A DNA stretch of 64,000 nucleotides from an uncultured Oscillospiraceae bacterium (GCA_900549825.1 URQB01000008.1:1-64000), one strand, 5' to 3'; positions 1 to 8,691 are shown, counted from the first letter of the stretch. Notes: generated from the letters alone by a model not told the origin. Numbers and translations: made by a program.

Positions 1-1
1 G

Positions 2-661
2 GCGGTTACGATCAAAGGGCAGGTGGGGAACTATTGGTATGTCACCTTTGGCAGCACATGGGGATTTTTGCCGAAATCAGTGGTCAACGATTATCCGTAT
101 GGGACGTATTCGGGGCCGGAAAATGAGTATTACTTTTTCAATCGGGATAAATATTTGCAAGTGACGTCCTTTAAAAATGGTAATTCAGAAAAGCCGAATT
201 GTTATAAAGAGGAAATATCTAAGTTTTTACAAAACTATAATGATGCGGATCATAAAAAGGCGTATCAGGCTGTTGCAAACCAGACGGATTTGCCGGTGAT
301 GCTGATTGCAGCCATTCATCACCGGGAATATGGTGGTAATCTGAATTATTCCATGACGAATGGTTCTAAAATAGGAGCAGCAAACTTTGTTGCGGATGCA
401 GTTAAAACAATCAAGTCAGGCCAATGGCGGGATTTTCAGAATGCAATCGGCATGGGCCAGGGGACGCGCAACCTGCTGGCAATGCTGCAATTTGCGGAAT
501 TGTGGAACGGAAAAGGCTATGCAAACGCCGGGAGAGTCAGTGCGTATCTATATGCGGGGACGAATATTTATACCAAAGGAAAATATCTGAACAGTGGCTG
601 GAGCCCTAATTTTGAAGACAGTCAGGCTGGCGTTCTGTGCTTACTGTCGCAAGTGTATTAA
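2..661 (+). CDS. Secreted cell-wall hydrolase-like protein, 5' end missing
   Basis: The reading frame is already open at the first base, so the gene starts outside the window; the first GTG (position 23) is internal. The visible N-terminal part (KGQVGNYWYVTFGSTWGFLP) resembles a bacterial SH3-like wall-binding module. The rest, from about residue 60, resembles a lysozyme-like domain: a helix with the local pattern IAAIHHREYGG, later NGSKIGAANFVADAV and a C-terminal stretch rich in Tyr, Gly and Asn. Proteins with the pattern AIHxRExG followed by an NG turn are often peptidoglycan hydrolases, which is the basis for the call; the catalytic residue cannot be proved from the fragment. The stop is 12 bases before a lipoprotein gene with its own good ribosome site, so the two are probably co-transcribed. 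Confidence 0.55.
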   Translation, partial: AVTIKGQVGNYWYVTFGSTWGFLPKSVVNDYPYGTYSGPENEYYFFNRDKYLQVTSFKNGNSEKPNCYKEEISKFLQNYNDADHKKAYQAVANQTDLPVMLIAAIHHREYGGNLNYSMTNGSKIGAANFVADAVKTIKSGQWRDFQNAIGMGQGTRNLLAMLQFAELWNGKGYANAGRVSAYLYAGTNIYTKGKYLNSGWSPNFEDSQAGVLCLLSQVY

Positions 662-673
662 GGAGGGAGCTTT

Positions 674-1501
674 ATGAAAAAAATATTAGCGATTTTATGC
701 TGTCTTGCGCTTGTGTTTTGTCTGACTGCGTGCGGAAAAGGGCCGGAGCCGGCAGCGGAGCCGTCAACCGAAAGCGTCTCGGTAAGCAGCAATACCCTGA
801 CTTCTACAGAACCGCAGAAACCCTATTGGGATACGCACGAGCCGCTTTCCTACGCGGGGATTTATAACGGCCAGCGGTTTTCGGGAGATTATGAGATTCG
901 CCGCGGCGGTGAAACCAGAGAGGGCGATGTGTATTTTTATTCTCCACAGTTAATCGGAAAAGTAGAAGATACAAATCAACCATCTACCACGAAAGAAAAT
1001 ATGATTACCGATCCATTTTTGCATATCTATTATGACCGGAAAAATAATCGGTATATCGATGCATGGCAAACAGGAGTTTTAAGGCATGAAGATGGATATG
1101 CGGAGTTTGATTTTAAAACAAACACCTATTATTATAATGACACGTCCTGCAAAATCCCAAAGCTGAAAGATGCGTTCATCGAGGCGGATGATGAATTTGT
1201 AGTGTATGTGGAGGGATCGAAAGAGGCAGAACCAAAGGAAGATGCACAGACGCGAATTTATTGGAAAAAGAATACGGGGTTATTGGGGATTTATTACTAT
1301 TTTCCACATTTATATGAAGAGGGAGCATCTGTAATAAACATCCGCTTCACCTCGAAAACCGCCCGGGGTTGGAACATGGCGGAAACCATCGTGCCAAACG
1401 CCCTGCCCGGGGCCAAGCGCGTTTGGCCGGAAAAGCTCTGGCCGGCGGAATATAAAGGCTTGAACGACCCGGAGCTCCGCGCAATTTTGGAAGAATATTA
1501 G
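674..1501 (+). CDS. Putative secreted lipoprotein of unknown function
   Basis: The 275-residue product begins with a basic MKK, a hydrophobic stretch and the lipobox LTAC (Cys about residue 20), followed by a Pro/Ser/Thr/Glu-rich linker typical of anchored lipoproteins. The start is supported by the ribosome site AAGGAGGG about 6 bases upstream. The body is rich in Tyr, Asp and charged residues, and I recognise no domain. It directly follows the wall-hydrolase gene and is followed in the same frame by a decayed ABC ATPase reading frame, so it could be the remaining lipoprotein of a larger envelope or transport locus. That role is inference only. Confidence 0.7.
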   Translation: MKKILAILCCLALVFCLTACGKGPEPAAEPSTESVSVSSNTLTSTEPQKPYWDTHEPLSYAGIYNGQRFSGDYEIRRGGETREGDVYFYSPQLIGKVEDTNQPSTTKENMITDPFLHIYYDRKNNRYIDAWQTGVLRHEDGYAEFDFKTNTYYYNDTSCKIPKLKDAFIEADDEFVVYVEGSKEAEPKEDAQTRIYWKKNTGLLGIYYYFPHLYEEGASVINIRFTSKTARGWNMAETIVPNALPGAKRVWPEKLWPAEYKGLNDPELRAILEEY

Positions 1502-1504
1502 AAG

Positions 1505-2174
1505 ATAAAACAGATAAAAGCAAAAAAATTTTATGTCGTGACGTATGGCAAGGAGAATGGAGCTGTTCACGCGCTGCGCGGCGTGAATATGGTGGTGGAG
1601 CGAGGGGATCTTCTGGCCGTCACCGGAAAGAGCGGCTGTGGAAAATCGACGCTCCTAAATAATCTAGGCGGCGTGTGCAAGCCGACAGGTGGTTCCTATT
1701 TTTTTGAGGGGAAAGAGGTCTCCCAATTTTCTGCCCGTCAGCTTGCGGACTTCCGGAATCAAAAGATCGGTTTCGTGGTGCAGCACTTTGCGCTGATTCA
1801 GGATATGACGGTTTTTCCGAATATCGCGCTTCCGCGGCTATTCCAGAAAAAAGATCGAAGAGCGCGTCTATGAGCTGCTGGATCAGTTTGAATTGGGAGA
1901 AAAGGAAAACACCATCCCGCCCGAGCTCTCCGGCGGGCAGTGCCAGCGCACAGCGATTGCCCGCGCGATTGCCGGGCACCCGGAGCTGCTGCTCGCGGAC
2001 GAACCCACCGGCGCGCTCGATGAGGAGACAGGCGGAAAAATCCTGCGTATTTTTCAGGAGCTGAATCAAGGCGGGATGACGATTATCATCGTGACACACG
2101 ATGGGGAAATTGCAGCGGGCTGCCGGAGAAGAGTCCATATGCGAGATGGGATGATCTTGAATGAGGCCCGATAA
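1505..2174 (+). pseudogene. Decayed ABC-transporter ATPase (MacB/LolD type)
   Basis: Two overlapping frames together give one ABC ATPase. The first holds Walker A (GKSGCGKST, about 1627-1653) and the Q-loop region; the second holds the signature LSGGQ (about 1926), Walker B LLLADEPTGALD and the H-loop VTHD. They join only if one base is skipped in a run of six A residues near 1848 (a +1 shift). There is also no convincing start codon: the frame upstream of the first GTG (1538) reads straight back to the lipoprotein stop. Proteins of this family usually serve a FtsX/MacB-like permease, and none is present here. A homopolymer sequencing error could explain the shift but not the missing start and partner. 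Confidence 0.7.
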
Positions 2175-2181
2175 CCGTAAC

Positions 2182-2218
2182 GCGGCGGAAAGTACAAAGC
2201 TTTCCGCCGCGCCGTTTT
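2182..2218. terminator. Intrinsic terminator between convergent units
   Basis: Perfect 11-base arms GCGGCGGAAAG and CTTTCCGCCGC with a 7-base loop, then TTTT on the plus strand. It lies between the ABC remnant and the convergent ArsC/Spx-like gene. Confidence 0.75.
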
Positions 2219-2267
2219 ATGCCGGGAGATGGATTCCATGGCAGGAAGTATTCCATATGAGCCGGTT

Positions 2268-2621
2268 TTATTTTGGCATCTTTTCTTCCCACTCCGCGGG
2301 CTTGAAGCCTACCACTACAAAATCCTCGCCCACGCAAATTGGGCGTTTGACAAGCATGCCGTCCGTTGCAAGGAGTCTAAGCTGTTCCTCCTTTGTCATG
2401 TCCGGGAGCTTGTCTTTGAGCGCGAGCGCCTTGTAGACGAGCCCGCTGGTGTTGAAAAAACGCTTGAGCGGCAGCCCGCTTTTTTGAAACCACTCCCGCA
2501 GCTCCGCTTCCGTTGGATTTTGCAGCTTGATATCCCGCGCTTCATATGGGATGCCGCGCTCGTCGAGCCATTGTTTTGCCTTCTGGCAGGTGGTGCATTT
2601 GGGGTACCAGAGAAAGAGCAT
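2268..2621 (-). CDS. ArsC/Spx-family thioredoxin-fold protein
   Basis: A 117-residue protein of the usual length for the ArsC/Spx/YffB family. The N-terminus has the family pattern with a CxxC site (YPKCTTCQKAK, Cys about residues 10 and 13), then RDIKLQNPTEAEL, a helix with LKRFFNTSG, and near the C-terminus KRPICVGEDFVVVGF, where the cis-Pro segment sits. Members are arsenate reductase-like enzymes or, for Spx, RNA-polymerase-binding redox regulators. The second Cys and the lack of a long C-terminal extension favour a reductase-like or YffB-like member over true Spx, but the role is not settled. It stands alone, convergent to the ABC remnant. Confidence 0.85.
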   Translation of the reverse strand: MLFLWYPKCTTCQKAKQWLDERGIPYEARDIKLQNPTEAELREWFQKSGLPLKRFFNTSGLVYKALALKDKLPDMTKEEQLRLLATDGMLVKRPICVGEDFVVVGFKPAEWEEKMPK

Positions 2622-2910
2622 AAAACATTTCTCCTTGAATCAAGTCGTTTTGGGAAATCAGGGATGGCATGAGAGGCGAGGGGCGGGATGAGCTCTTCAC
2701 ACAGGCTTTGTAGATCGTGCCGTATCTTTCACATTGACAGACATCGGGGTTCAAATCATCACCACATTGTTTTTGCTTCCCTTTCTTCGTGGCTGAAGTA
2801 TGAATCCTAGCCCAGTGTATCGCAAACGGATACGAAATGCAAGCGAATGCGCATTTCAGAAGTTTTTCTTACAAAATGGATGATATATTACTGATTTACA
2901 TGAATATTAT
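2622..2910. other. Intergenic region, no gene seen
   Basis: Reading frames here are short and lack ribosome sites. The sequence shifts from G+C-rich near the ArsC/Spx-like gene to A+T-rich toward the next promoter. Promoter signals for the minus-strand gene are probably in this stretch, but I could not pick one with confidence. Confidence 0.4.
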
Positions 2911-2939
2911 TTGACATTTTTTTATCAATAAATGATAAT
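2911..2939 (+). promoter_or_regulatory. Sigma-A promoter
   Basis: TTGACA (2911-2916), a 17-base spacer and GATAAT (2934-2939) lie about 95 bases upstream of the small membrane-anchored protein gene at 3032. Confidence 0.7.
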
Positions 2940-3031
2940 GAAGTTAACAGATATGTATAGATTATTTTTTAAAAGAGGGTAATTCCTATGTTTTCGGTTG
3001 AATATTCAGCAAATATGGAAGAGGGCTGTCT

Positions 3032-3409
3032 ATGCGTAAAAAAATTTTTGTATTATTGCTGATTATTCTTGTAATCCTATTGACTGGAAGCTTCATTTAT
3101 TATTTTGTAAATCGATCAGGAAAGGGTTCTTCACAGAATTTGTCTGATATTTCTGTTGCTGAGGCTACCGTTCTTGCAAAAAAGAGCAATTCTTTAACTG
3201 TCGCGTTGGAAAAAAACGATACGCAATATCCGAATTCTTTTGAGGTGAAAATTAATCCCAATACCCAACTGCTGAAAGGCGATCAAACAATCTCCCAAAC
3301 ATCGATTCACAAAGGGGATAAAATTCAAATCCATTATAGCGGTTCTGTTGGAGAGACGGACCCGCCTTGTTTGGTGGGCTGCAGTAAAATAGTAGTGATT
3401 ACAAAATAA
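3032..3409 (+). CDS. Small membrane-anchored protein, DUF3221/YobA-like
   Basis: The 125-residue product has a basic N-terminus and one strong hydrophobic segment (about residues 5-25), then a soluble domain outside the membrane. The soluble part has the pattern of small OB-like secreted proteins: SNSLTVALEK, then EVKINPNTQLL, then IHKGDKIQIHYSG, resembling DUF3221. A ribosome site (GAAGAGGG) precedes the ATG. An upstream 24-codon frame starting at 2988, with its own AAAAGAGGG site, overlaps the start and could be a coupled leader peptide. No function is assigned. Confidence 0.65.
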   Translation: MRKKIFVLLLIILVILLTGSFIYYFVNRSGKGSSQNLSDISVAEATVLAKKSNSLTVALEKNDTQYPNSFEVKINPNTQLLKGDQTISQTSIHKGDKIQIHYSGSVGETDPPCLVGCSKIVVITK

Positions 3410-3495
3410 TTTTTATTGGATTTTCAATTCCGATTGGAGAGGCCTGTTATGTCCAGCTTACAGAAGAGCACATAGGGGTGATTTGAGGAGGCTGA

Positions 3496-3690
3496 ATGAT
3501 GCGCTATTCTTTGCTGTCGCTTTCCCTTGGCAGATATTTTTTTGGCTCGTTCATCATTTCCGTTTTTTTAGGGCTTGGTCTCTTTTTTGTCTATCAGGCG
3601 CTTCCAGGGCTGCATTATGGAAATAAAAATCGGGGTGTAAGCTCGGCATCAAGATGTTTTTCCTTACCTCCAAAGGGCCGCGTGTATTAA
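3496..3690 (+). CDS. Small hypothetical membrane protein
   Basis: A 64-codon frame with a strong GAGGAGG ribosome site 6-8 bases before ATGATG. It encodes one clear membrane segment (about residues 14-35) and a short Arg/Ser-rich tail. It ends just before a strong bidirectional terminator, which supports transcription from the 3032 unit. I recognise no family; it could also be the remnant of a longer gene. Confidence 0.4.
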   Translation: MMRYSLLSLSLGRYFFGSFIISVFLGLGLFFVYQALPGLHYGNKNRGVSSASRCFSLPPKGRVY

Positions 3691-3698
3691 ACTAAAAA

Positions 3699-3750
3699 AC
3701 AAAAAGGCGAATCAGCCAACCACTTTTGTGGGCTGGTTCGTCTTTTTGTT
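3699..3750. terminator. Bidirectional terminator
   Basis: Long arms around 3701-3717 (AAAAAGGCGAATCAGCC) and 3730-3747 (GGCTGGTTCGTCTTTTT), with A-runs and T-runs on both sides. It separates the plus-strand small genes from the minus-strand inositol operon. Confidence 0.8.
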
Positions 3751-3780
3751 TTCTTTACGAATCGTAAGAGGCTTCCGCTC

Positions 3781-4674
3781 TTACAGCCCCGCCGTCCTGC
3801 GGATATACTCCCGTGCCATCACGGCGTATTCATACGGGTTTGCCTTTGCCGGGTCCTGCTCCGCCTCCACAACGACCCAGCCCTCATAGCCGTTGTCCGC
3901 GAGGATGTCGAACACCGGCCGGAAGTCGAAATCCCCGTCGCCCGGCACAGTGAACGCGCCCGCGCGCACCGCGTCGAGGAAGCTGTAGCCCTCGGCCTTC
4001 GCCTTCGCTACCACGTCGTTGCGCACGCTTTTGAGGTGCACATGCTTGATACGCTTCGCGTATTTTTGGAGCACACGCAGCGCATTCTCGCCGGAGAAGG
4101 CGAGATGGCCCGTATCGAAGAGCAGATAGACGAGGTCCGGGTCGGTTTCCTCCATGAGGCGGTTGATCTCCGCCTCCGTCTGCACGCCCGTGCCCATATG
4201 ATGATGGACGGTGAAATACATATCCTTCTCCCGCGCGAGCCGGCCCATCTCATTGAAGCCGCGCGCGACGAGCGCCCACTCCTCCTCCGTGTAGACGGGC
4301 TTCTCGCCGAAGATGCTCACGGGCTTTCCCTGGATGCTGTTGCCCTGCTCAGAGGCGCCGATCACCCTTGCGCCCAGCGCGTGGAGAAAATCACGGTGCT
4401 CGATAAAGGCCTTGATCGTCGCGTCGTAGCCCTCGGAGAGCAGGGTGGAGGAGAACCAGGCGTTGCAGATTTGCAGCCCGCGGATGGAGAGCATATGTTT
4501 GAGCGTCTCGGCATCCTTCGGGTATTTGTTGCCGATCTCACTGCCCTGAAAGCCGCTGAGCGCCATCTCGCTGATGCACTGCTCAAAGGTATTCTCTGCG
4601 CCAAGATCCGGCAGATCGTCGTTCGTCCATGCGATCGGCGCGATGGCCAATCGTACTTTGGTTGCGTCGAGCAT
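3781..4674 (-). CDS. iolE: Inosose dehydratase (2-keto-myo-inositol dehydratase)
   Basis: A 297-residue TIM-barrel protein of the xylose-isomerase-like superfamily that dehydrates 2-keto-myo-inositol to the trihydroxycyclohexane-dione (step 2 of inositol catabolism). Typical IolE segments are present: LAIAPIAWTNDD at the N-terminus, FQGSEIGNKYPKD, VHHHMGTGVQTE with metal-site His/Glu, LLFDTGHLAFSGE and HVHLKSVR. I chose the ATG at 4674, 9 bases after a GAGGGG ribosome site; a TTG three codons upstream is too close. It is the last gene of iolG-iolB-iolD-iolE, 172 bases after iolD, and that gap holds two facing 7-base-unit arrays. The kinase IolC, aldolase IolJ and IolA are not in the window. 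Confidence 0.93.
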   Translation of the reverse strand: MLDATKVRLAIAPIAWTNDDLPDLGAENTFEQCISEMALSGFQGSEIGNKYPKDAETLKHMLSIRGLQICNAWFSSTLLSEGYDATIKAFIEHRDFLHALGARVIGASEQGNSIQGKPVSIFGEKPVYTEEEWALVARGFNEMGRLAREKDMYFTVHHHMGTGVQTEAEINRLMEETDPDLVYLLFDTGHLAFSGENALRVLQKYAKRIKHVHLKSVRNDVVAKAKAEGYSFLDAVRAGAFTVPGDGDFDFRPVFDILADNGYEGWVVVEAEQDPAKANPYEYAVMAREYIRRTAGL

Positions 4675-4702
4675 TGAATTCAACCCCTCGTCATTTGGAT
4701 TT

Positions 4703-4737
4703 TAGATTGTAGATCATAGACATTAGATGGTAGCTGT
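4703..4737. repeat. Degenerate heptamer array A (TAGANNN units)
   Basis: Consecutive 7-base units begin TAGA: TAGATTG, TAGATCA, TAGACAT, TAGATGG, then TAGCTGT; a weaker unit precedes them. In transcript sense it lies just upstream of iolE and faces array B, with which it is partly complementary. Confidence 0.7.
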
Positions 4738-4814
4738 CAGTGGCATTTACACACAGTGCAAAATAGAGATATGCTGCTCTCAAAAAAATCAGTCTATTCC
4801 TGCCTGTTCCCATG

Positions 4815-4849
4815 TCTGAAGTCCGTCCTCTGCAATCTGCTGTCTGCTA
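4815..4849. repeat. Degenerate heptamer array B (TCTGNNN units)
   Basis: Five 7-base units: TCTGAAG, TCCGTCC, TCTGCAA, TCTGCTG, TCTGCTA. The last three bases are the complement of the iolD stop codon, so in transcript sense the array starts exactly at TAG. Confidence 0.7.
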
Positions 4850-6700
4850 ATATTGGCGCGCTTTTGCAATATGGGCCTGCATGGCGTCATAGGCCTGCTG
4901 TACGGTCTCGCTGGTAGATACCTCCGCCACCCCAACGCGCCACCAGGCGTCATACCCATGGCTCATGCTGCCGTGGACGACCTTAATGTCGATGAGCGTC
5001 GGCACCGTCTGCTGTTTCGCGTCCTCAAGCGCTGCGCGCAGTTCCTCCACGTTTGTCGCTGTATAGGTTTTGCAGCCGTAGCCTGCCGCACACTTTGCAA
5101 AGTCGATGGGGACAATATTGCCGTCGAGCAGACCAGTATCAGGATTGCGGCGCGTAAAGCGCGTGCCGAAGGTTTTGGTGCCCTGCTCGTTTTGCAGGTT
5201 TTCAATGCAGCCCCAGCCTGTGTTGTCGAAGAGCAGCACGTTGATCTTCGCGCCCTCCTGCACTGCCGTGTACAGCTCGCTGTGCAGCATCAGAAAGCTG
5301 CCGTCGCCTACCATGGCGTAGACCTCTTTCTCTGGCTCCGCGAGCTTCACACCCAATGCGCCGCAGATTTCATAACCCATGCAGGAGAAGCCGTATTCTA
5401 GGTGATAGGTGTGCTTCGCGCCCGGCCGCCACAGCCGCTGCAGGCAGCCCGGCAGGCTCCCGGCGGATCCGACGATGACGGAATCCGGCGCGATCGCCCG
5501 GTTGATCTCGCCGAGCGCCCGCGTCTGGGAAAGACCCTCCGGCAGTTCGACGGCATATTGCCGGTCGACCTCCACGGTAAAATTGTCCTTTCCCTCCTGG
5601 ATGCGTCCGCCCCACTGGGCTTGGTAGCCCGTTTCCGCAAGGGCGGGGAGCAGGGCGGAGAGGGCTTCTTTTGCGTCCGCGATGATCGTCCGCGCATCCA
5701 TCTTCAATGCATCGAAGGCGCACACGTTGATGCCGAGCAGTTTTACGTCCGGCTGCTGGAAGCCCCATTTGGAGGCGGTCGTGAAGTCCGTCAGCCGCGT
5801 TCCAACGGCGATGATCAGATCAGCCTCCTTTGCCAGCGCGTTTGCCGCCGCGCCGCCCGTTACACCGATGCCGCCGAGGTTAAGCGGATGCTCCCACGGG
5901 ATCTGCCCTTTGCCGGCCTGCGTTTCTCCAATCGGGATCGAGAAGCGCTCCGCGAATTGGAGCAGCTCATTCTCCGCCTCGCTGTAGGTCACGCCGCCAC
6001 CCACGATGAGCAGAGGTCGTTTTGCATTGGTAATCAGCTCTGCTGCCGCTTCGATTTCCCGGGAAGCGGGAAGGCGGCGGTCCATATACCACACGCGCTT
6101 TTGCAGGAAATAGTCGGGATAATCATAGGCTTCCCCCTCCACATCCTGCGGCATGGCAAGGCACACCGCGCCCGTCTGGGCGGGGTCTGTGAGCACACGC
6201 ATGGCATTAAGCGCCGCAGTCATGAGCTGCTCCGGGCGGGCGATGCGGTCCCAGTATTTGCACACGGCGCGGAATGCGTCGTTGGCGGTTGTCTCATAGC
6301 AGTCCGTCTGCTCAATCTGCTGAAGCACCGGGTCCGGCTGGCGGCATGCAAAGGTGTCGCCCGGCAGGAGCAGGAGCGGAATGCGGTTTGCCGTGGCCGT
6401 GCCGGCGGCGGTGACCATATTCAGCGCGCCGGGGCCGATGGAGGAGGTGCAGGCGATGATTTTACGCCTGCGGTTCTGTTTGGCATAGGCGATGGCGGCG
6501 TGCGCCATGCCCTGCTCGTTGTGTCCCTGATAATAGGTCAAGCTATGGCCGCCCTGCTCGAGCGCCTGCCCGATACCTACAACGCAGCCGTGCCCGAAAA
6601 TGCCGAAGATGCCGTTTACAAATTTCTCTTCACGCCCGTCGAAGCAGATATACTGGTTATCGAGAAATTTCACAAGGGCCTGCGCCATGGTTCGCTTCAT
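4847..6700 (-). CDS. iolD: 3D-(3,5/4)-trihydroxycyclohexane-1,2-dione acylhydrolase
   Basis: The 617-residue, thiamine-diphosphate-dependent enzyme opens the ring of the IolE product to 5-deoxyglucuronate. The three domains of the acetolactate-synthase-like fold are visible: an N-terminal PYR domain with the catalytic Glu in HNEQGMAHAAIAYAK (about residue 62), a central nucleotide-fold domain, and a C-terminal PP domain with the GDG...N cofactor motif (VGDGSFLMLHSELYTA through LLFDNTGWG). Length fits IolD. The ATG at 6700 has a GAGGTGATG ribosome site. It lies in iolG-iolB-iolD-iolE order; its stop codon is the first unit of heptamer array B. Confidence 0.95.
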   Translation of the reverse strand: MKRTMAQALVKFLDNQYICFDGREEKFVNGIFGIFGHGCVVGIGQALEQGGHSLTYYQGHNEQGMAHAAIAYAKQNRRRKIIACTSSIGPGALNMVTAAGTATANRIPLLLLPGDTFACRQPDPVLQQIEQTDCYETTANDAFRAVCKYWDRIARPEQLMTAALNAMRVLTDPAQTGAVCLAMPQDVEGEAYDYPDYFLQKRVWYMDRRLPASREIEAAAELITNAKRPLLIVGGGVTYSEAENELLQFAERFSIPIGETQAGKGQIPWEHPLNLGGIGVTGGAAANALAKEADLIIAVGTRLTDFTTASKWGFQQPDVKLLGINVCAFDALKMDARTIIADAKEALSALLPALAETGYQAQWGGRIQEGKDNFTVEVDRQYAVELPEGLSQTRALGEINRAIAPDSVIVGSAGSLPGCLQRLWRPGAKHTYHLEYGFSCMGYEICGALGVKLAEPEKEVYAMVGDGSFLMLHSELYTAVQEGAKINVLLFDNTGWGCIENLQNEQGTKTFGTRFTRRNPDTGLLDGNIVPIDFAKCAAGYGCKTYTATNVEELRAALEDAKQQTVPTLIDIKVVHGSMSHGYDAWWRVGVAEVSTSETVQQAYDAMQAHIAKARQY

Positions 6701-6775
6701 GAAAACATCACCTCTGTTTAAAGTGAAAAGGAGTAAAAAGGGAAGATCGCGAGCCGTTCGGCTTTCCCCTTTTGC

Positions 6776-7567
6776 TTATTTCTGGTAAGGCCACATGTCC
6801 GCGTCCGGCTCTGTCACCCACAGGTGCTCCGGGAGGAAAGTCGGCGTGATATACGGATCGTCCTCCAGATGGCGGATGACCCACAGATACCACATCGCAT
6901 AGCCCGGCGCGGTGGTCTGCGGGTGCGTTTCTTTCTTTGTGATCAGCACCGTGCTGTTGTTGTGCGTCTTAACTACGTCCTCAGAAAGCTCCGCAAAGCC
7001 GTAGCCGTTCTCCGGCAGGAAGCGGTAAAAATAAATCTCCGGCTGCGGGTGCCAGTGCGGCGGGTAGCTCGACCACTTACCCGGGAAGCCGATGACTTCG
7101 CCAAGCACCAGGTTGGCATACGGGGCGTTGGAATGATCGAAGACCGTGCGGACGATCCGCGTGGACGTTTCCCGCATCGTGCCCTTGCCGCGCTCCTCGC
7201 TCGCGCATTCCTCCGGCGTGGAGAGCTTTGCGTCAAAGAGCGTCTCATTGTCCGTGCGGTGGACAGTCAGCTCGCTTTCCTGTAACGCCGTGATGGTGAC
7301 CTCCACATCATTCGGCACATGCAGCACCCAGGGGGAGAAATCGAAGCAATTTTCGCGCGATACCGTCTGCTTCTGACCATCCCATTCCAGCGTGACCTCA
7401 CCGTGGATGAGCAGATAGGCGCGCTCCAGATGCTGCTTCTCCGTAAAGCTCTGGCCGGGCGCAAGGCGCAGCAGGCCGAAATCCATGCGGGTGTTCTGCT
7501 CCTTATTGTCCATGGTGGTAACCGGCGTGTAGCCGAAGGGGTATTCTTTCGGGCCTTTGATGTGCAT
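6776..7567 (-). CDS. iolB: 5-deoxy-glucuronate isomerase
   Basis: The 263-residue bicupin converts 5-deoxyglucuronate to 2-deoxy-5-keto-gluconate, the next step after IolD. Recognisable segments are GYTPVTTMDNKEQ and LAPGQSFTE in the first cupin and, in the second, SSYPPHWHPQPEIYFYRF with metal-ligand His and Glu, and TAPGYAMWYLWVIRH near the C-terminus. It starts 84 bases after iolG; heptamer array C sits between them just upstream of a GGAGG ribosome site. It belongs to the same operon as iolG, iolD and iolE. Confidence 0.95.
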   Translation of the reverse strand: MHIKGPKEYPFGYTPVTTMDNKEQNTRMDFGLLRLAPGQSFTEKQHLERAYLLIHGEVTLEWDGQKQTVSRENCFDFSPWVLHVPNDVEVTITALQESELTVHRTDNETLFDAKLSTPEECASEERGKGTMRETSTRIVRTVFDHSNAPYANLVLGEVIGFPGKWSSYPPHWHPQPEIYFYRFLPENGYGFAELSEDVVKTHNNSTVLITKKETHPQTTAPGYAMWYLWVIRHLEDDPYITPTFLPEHLWVTEPDADMWPYQK

Positions 7568-7585
7568 GATGATAACCTCCGATGA

Positions 7586-7620
7586 CAGATTACAGATATC
7601 AGACTTCAGATATCAGATCA
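7586..7620. repeat. Degenerate heptamer array C (CAGANNN units)
   Basis: Five 7-base units: CAGATTA, CAGATAT, CAGACTT, CAGATAT, CAGATCA. In the transcript (minus strand) it reads as TCTGNNN units between iolG and the iolB ribosome site. Confidence 0.75.
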
Positions 7621-7651
7621 TGAAAAAAATCGTCTCCTCCTCAGTCAGGGC

Positions 7652-8671
7652 CTATTCGCCGTACAGCTCGCAAAGCGCCACCGGGCGGCCCTCCGCCACG
7701 CTCTTTTTCGCCGCAAGGCCAACGAGAATGGAGGCGAGCCCGTCTTCGCCTGTCGTGGGAGTGGGCATATCATAGAGCACCGCGTCCGTAAACGCGATCA
7801 TTTCATCGCGGAAGGACTGCATGTAGCGCTCCAGGAAGAAATAGAGCGGCTTGTCGCCCGTCACGCCGTCTGCAGTGGATAACGTAACCGTTGTGGGCGT
7901 GTCGTTCTGCGCCTGTGCCGCGCCCTTGGAGCCGAAGACCTCAATGCGCTGGTCGTAGCCGTAGGCCGCGCGGCGGCTGTTGTCGATCACGCCCAGCGCG
8001 CCGTTTTCGAATTTCAGGGTGATGACGGCGGAGTCCACGTCGCCCGCTTCCCCGATGGCGGGGTCGACCAGGCAAGCCGCCTGCACGTAGATCGATTCGA
8101 TGTCGCTGCCCGCCAGAAAGCGCGCCATATCGAAATCATGGATTGTCATATCGAGGAACATGCCGCCGGATTTCGCCGCATATTCCGCTGATGGAGGCTC
8201 CGGATCGCGGGAGGTGATTTTAACAAGCTCCAGCCTGCCGATCTTCTCCTGATCGACCAGCTCGCGCAGACGCGCAAAATTGTGATCGAAGCGGCGGTTG
8301 AAGCCCACCTGCAGCTTCACGCCCGCTTTGTCGACCGCTTCGAGCACGGCTTTCACCTTTTCCGGCGTGAGGTCCACGGGCTTTTCGCAGAAGATATGCT
8401 TCCCGGCCCTTGCCGCCTGGATGGCGATATCCGCGTGCGTATCCGTGGAGGAGCAGACGAGCACCGCGTCAATTCTCTCGTCCGCCAGCATTTCCTCTAC
8501 AGATGCATAGATCTTTTCAATGCCGAATTGCTCCTTGAGTTCTTTGAGCCCTTGCGTGCGTATGTCCGTAATGCCGTAAACGCGCGCAGCGGGCACAGCA
8601 TATGTAATGGACTGCGCGTGGAGCTTGCCGATCCGCCCGGCGCCGATGATGCCGATATTGAGCTCTTTCAT
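7652..8671 (-). CDS. iolG: Inositol 2-dehydrogenase
   Basis: A 339-residue Gfo/Idh/MocA oxidoreductase that oxidises myo-inositol to 2-keto-myo-inositol with NAD+. The N-terminal Rossmann motif is GIIGAGRIGKLHA; the family catalytic Lys is in FCEKPVDLTPEK (about residue 96); the HDFDMARFLAG segment carries the catalytic Asp/His region. The start has an AGGAGGT ribosome site 6 bases upstream. It is the first gene of the inositol operon, behind a promoter and LacI-type operator that recur before the GAPDH/PGK pair. Other Idh-family sugar dehydrogenases look similar, but the neighbouring iolB, iolD and iolE fix the role. Confidence 0.92.
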   Translation of the reverse strand: MKELNIGIIGAGRIGKLHAQSITYAVPAARVYGITDIRTQGLKELKEQFGIEKIYASVEEMLADERIDAVLVCSSTDTHADIAIQAARAGKHIFCEKPVDLTPEKVKAVLEAVDKAGVKLQVGFNRRFDHNFARLRELVDQEKIGRLELVKITSRDPEPPSAEYAAKSGGMFLDMTIHDFDMARFLAGSDIESIYVQAACLVDPAIGEAGDVDSAVITLKFENGALGVIDNSRRAAYGYDQRIEVFGSKGAAQAQNDTPTTVTLSTADGVTGDKPLYFFLERYMQSFRDEMIAFTDAVLYDMPTPTTGEDGLASILVGLAAKKSVAEGRPVALCELYGE

Positions 8672-8691
8672 TGGGTACCTCCTCTTTTGTC

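Noticed and set aside
1840..1870. Programmed frameshift in the ABC ATPase gene at the A-run
   Set aside because: The two frames need a +1 shift, while A-run slippery heptamers give -1 shifts; the reading register also does not fit X-XXY-YYZ.
5402..6721. Long plus-strand frame of 439 codons opposite iolD
   Set aside because: It is the antisense shadow of a strongly supported iolD gene, rich in Arg/Gly/Ala, without ribosome site or homology. The same applies to the long frames opposite the tail-tip, Dit and polymerase genes (40902-41816, 42201-43469, 56611-57711).
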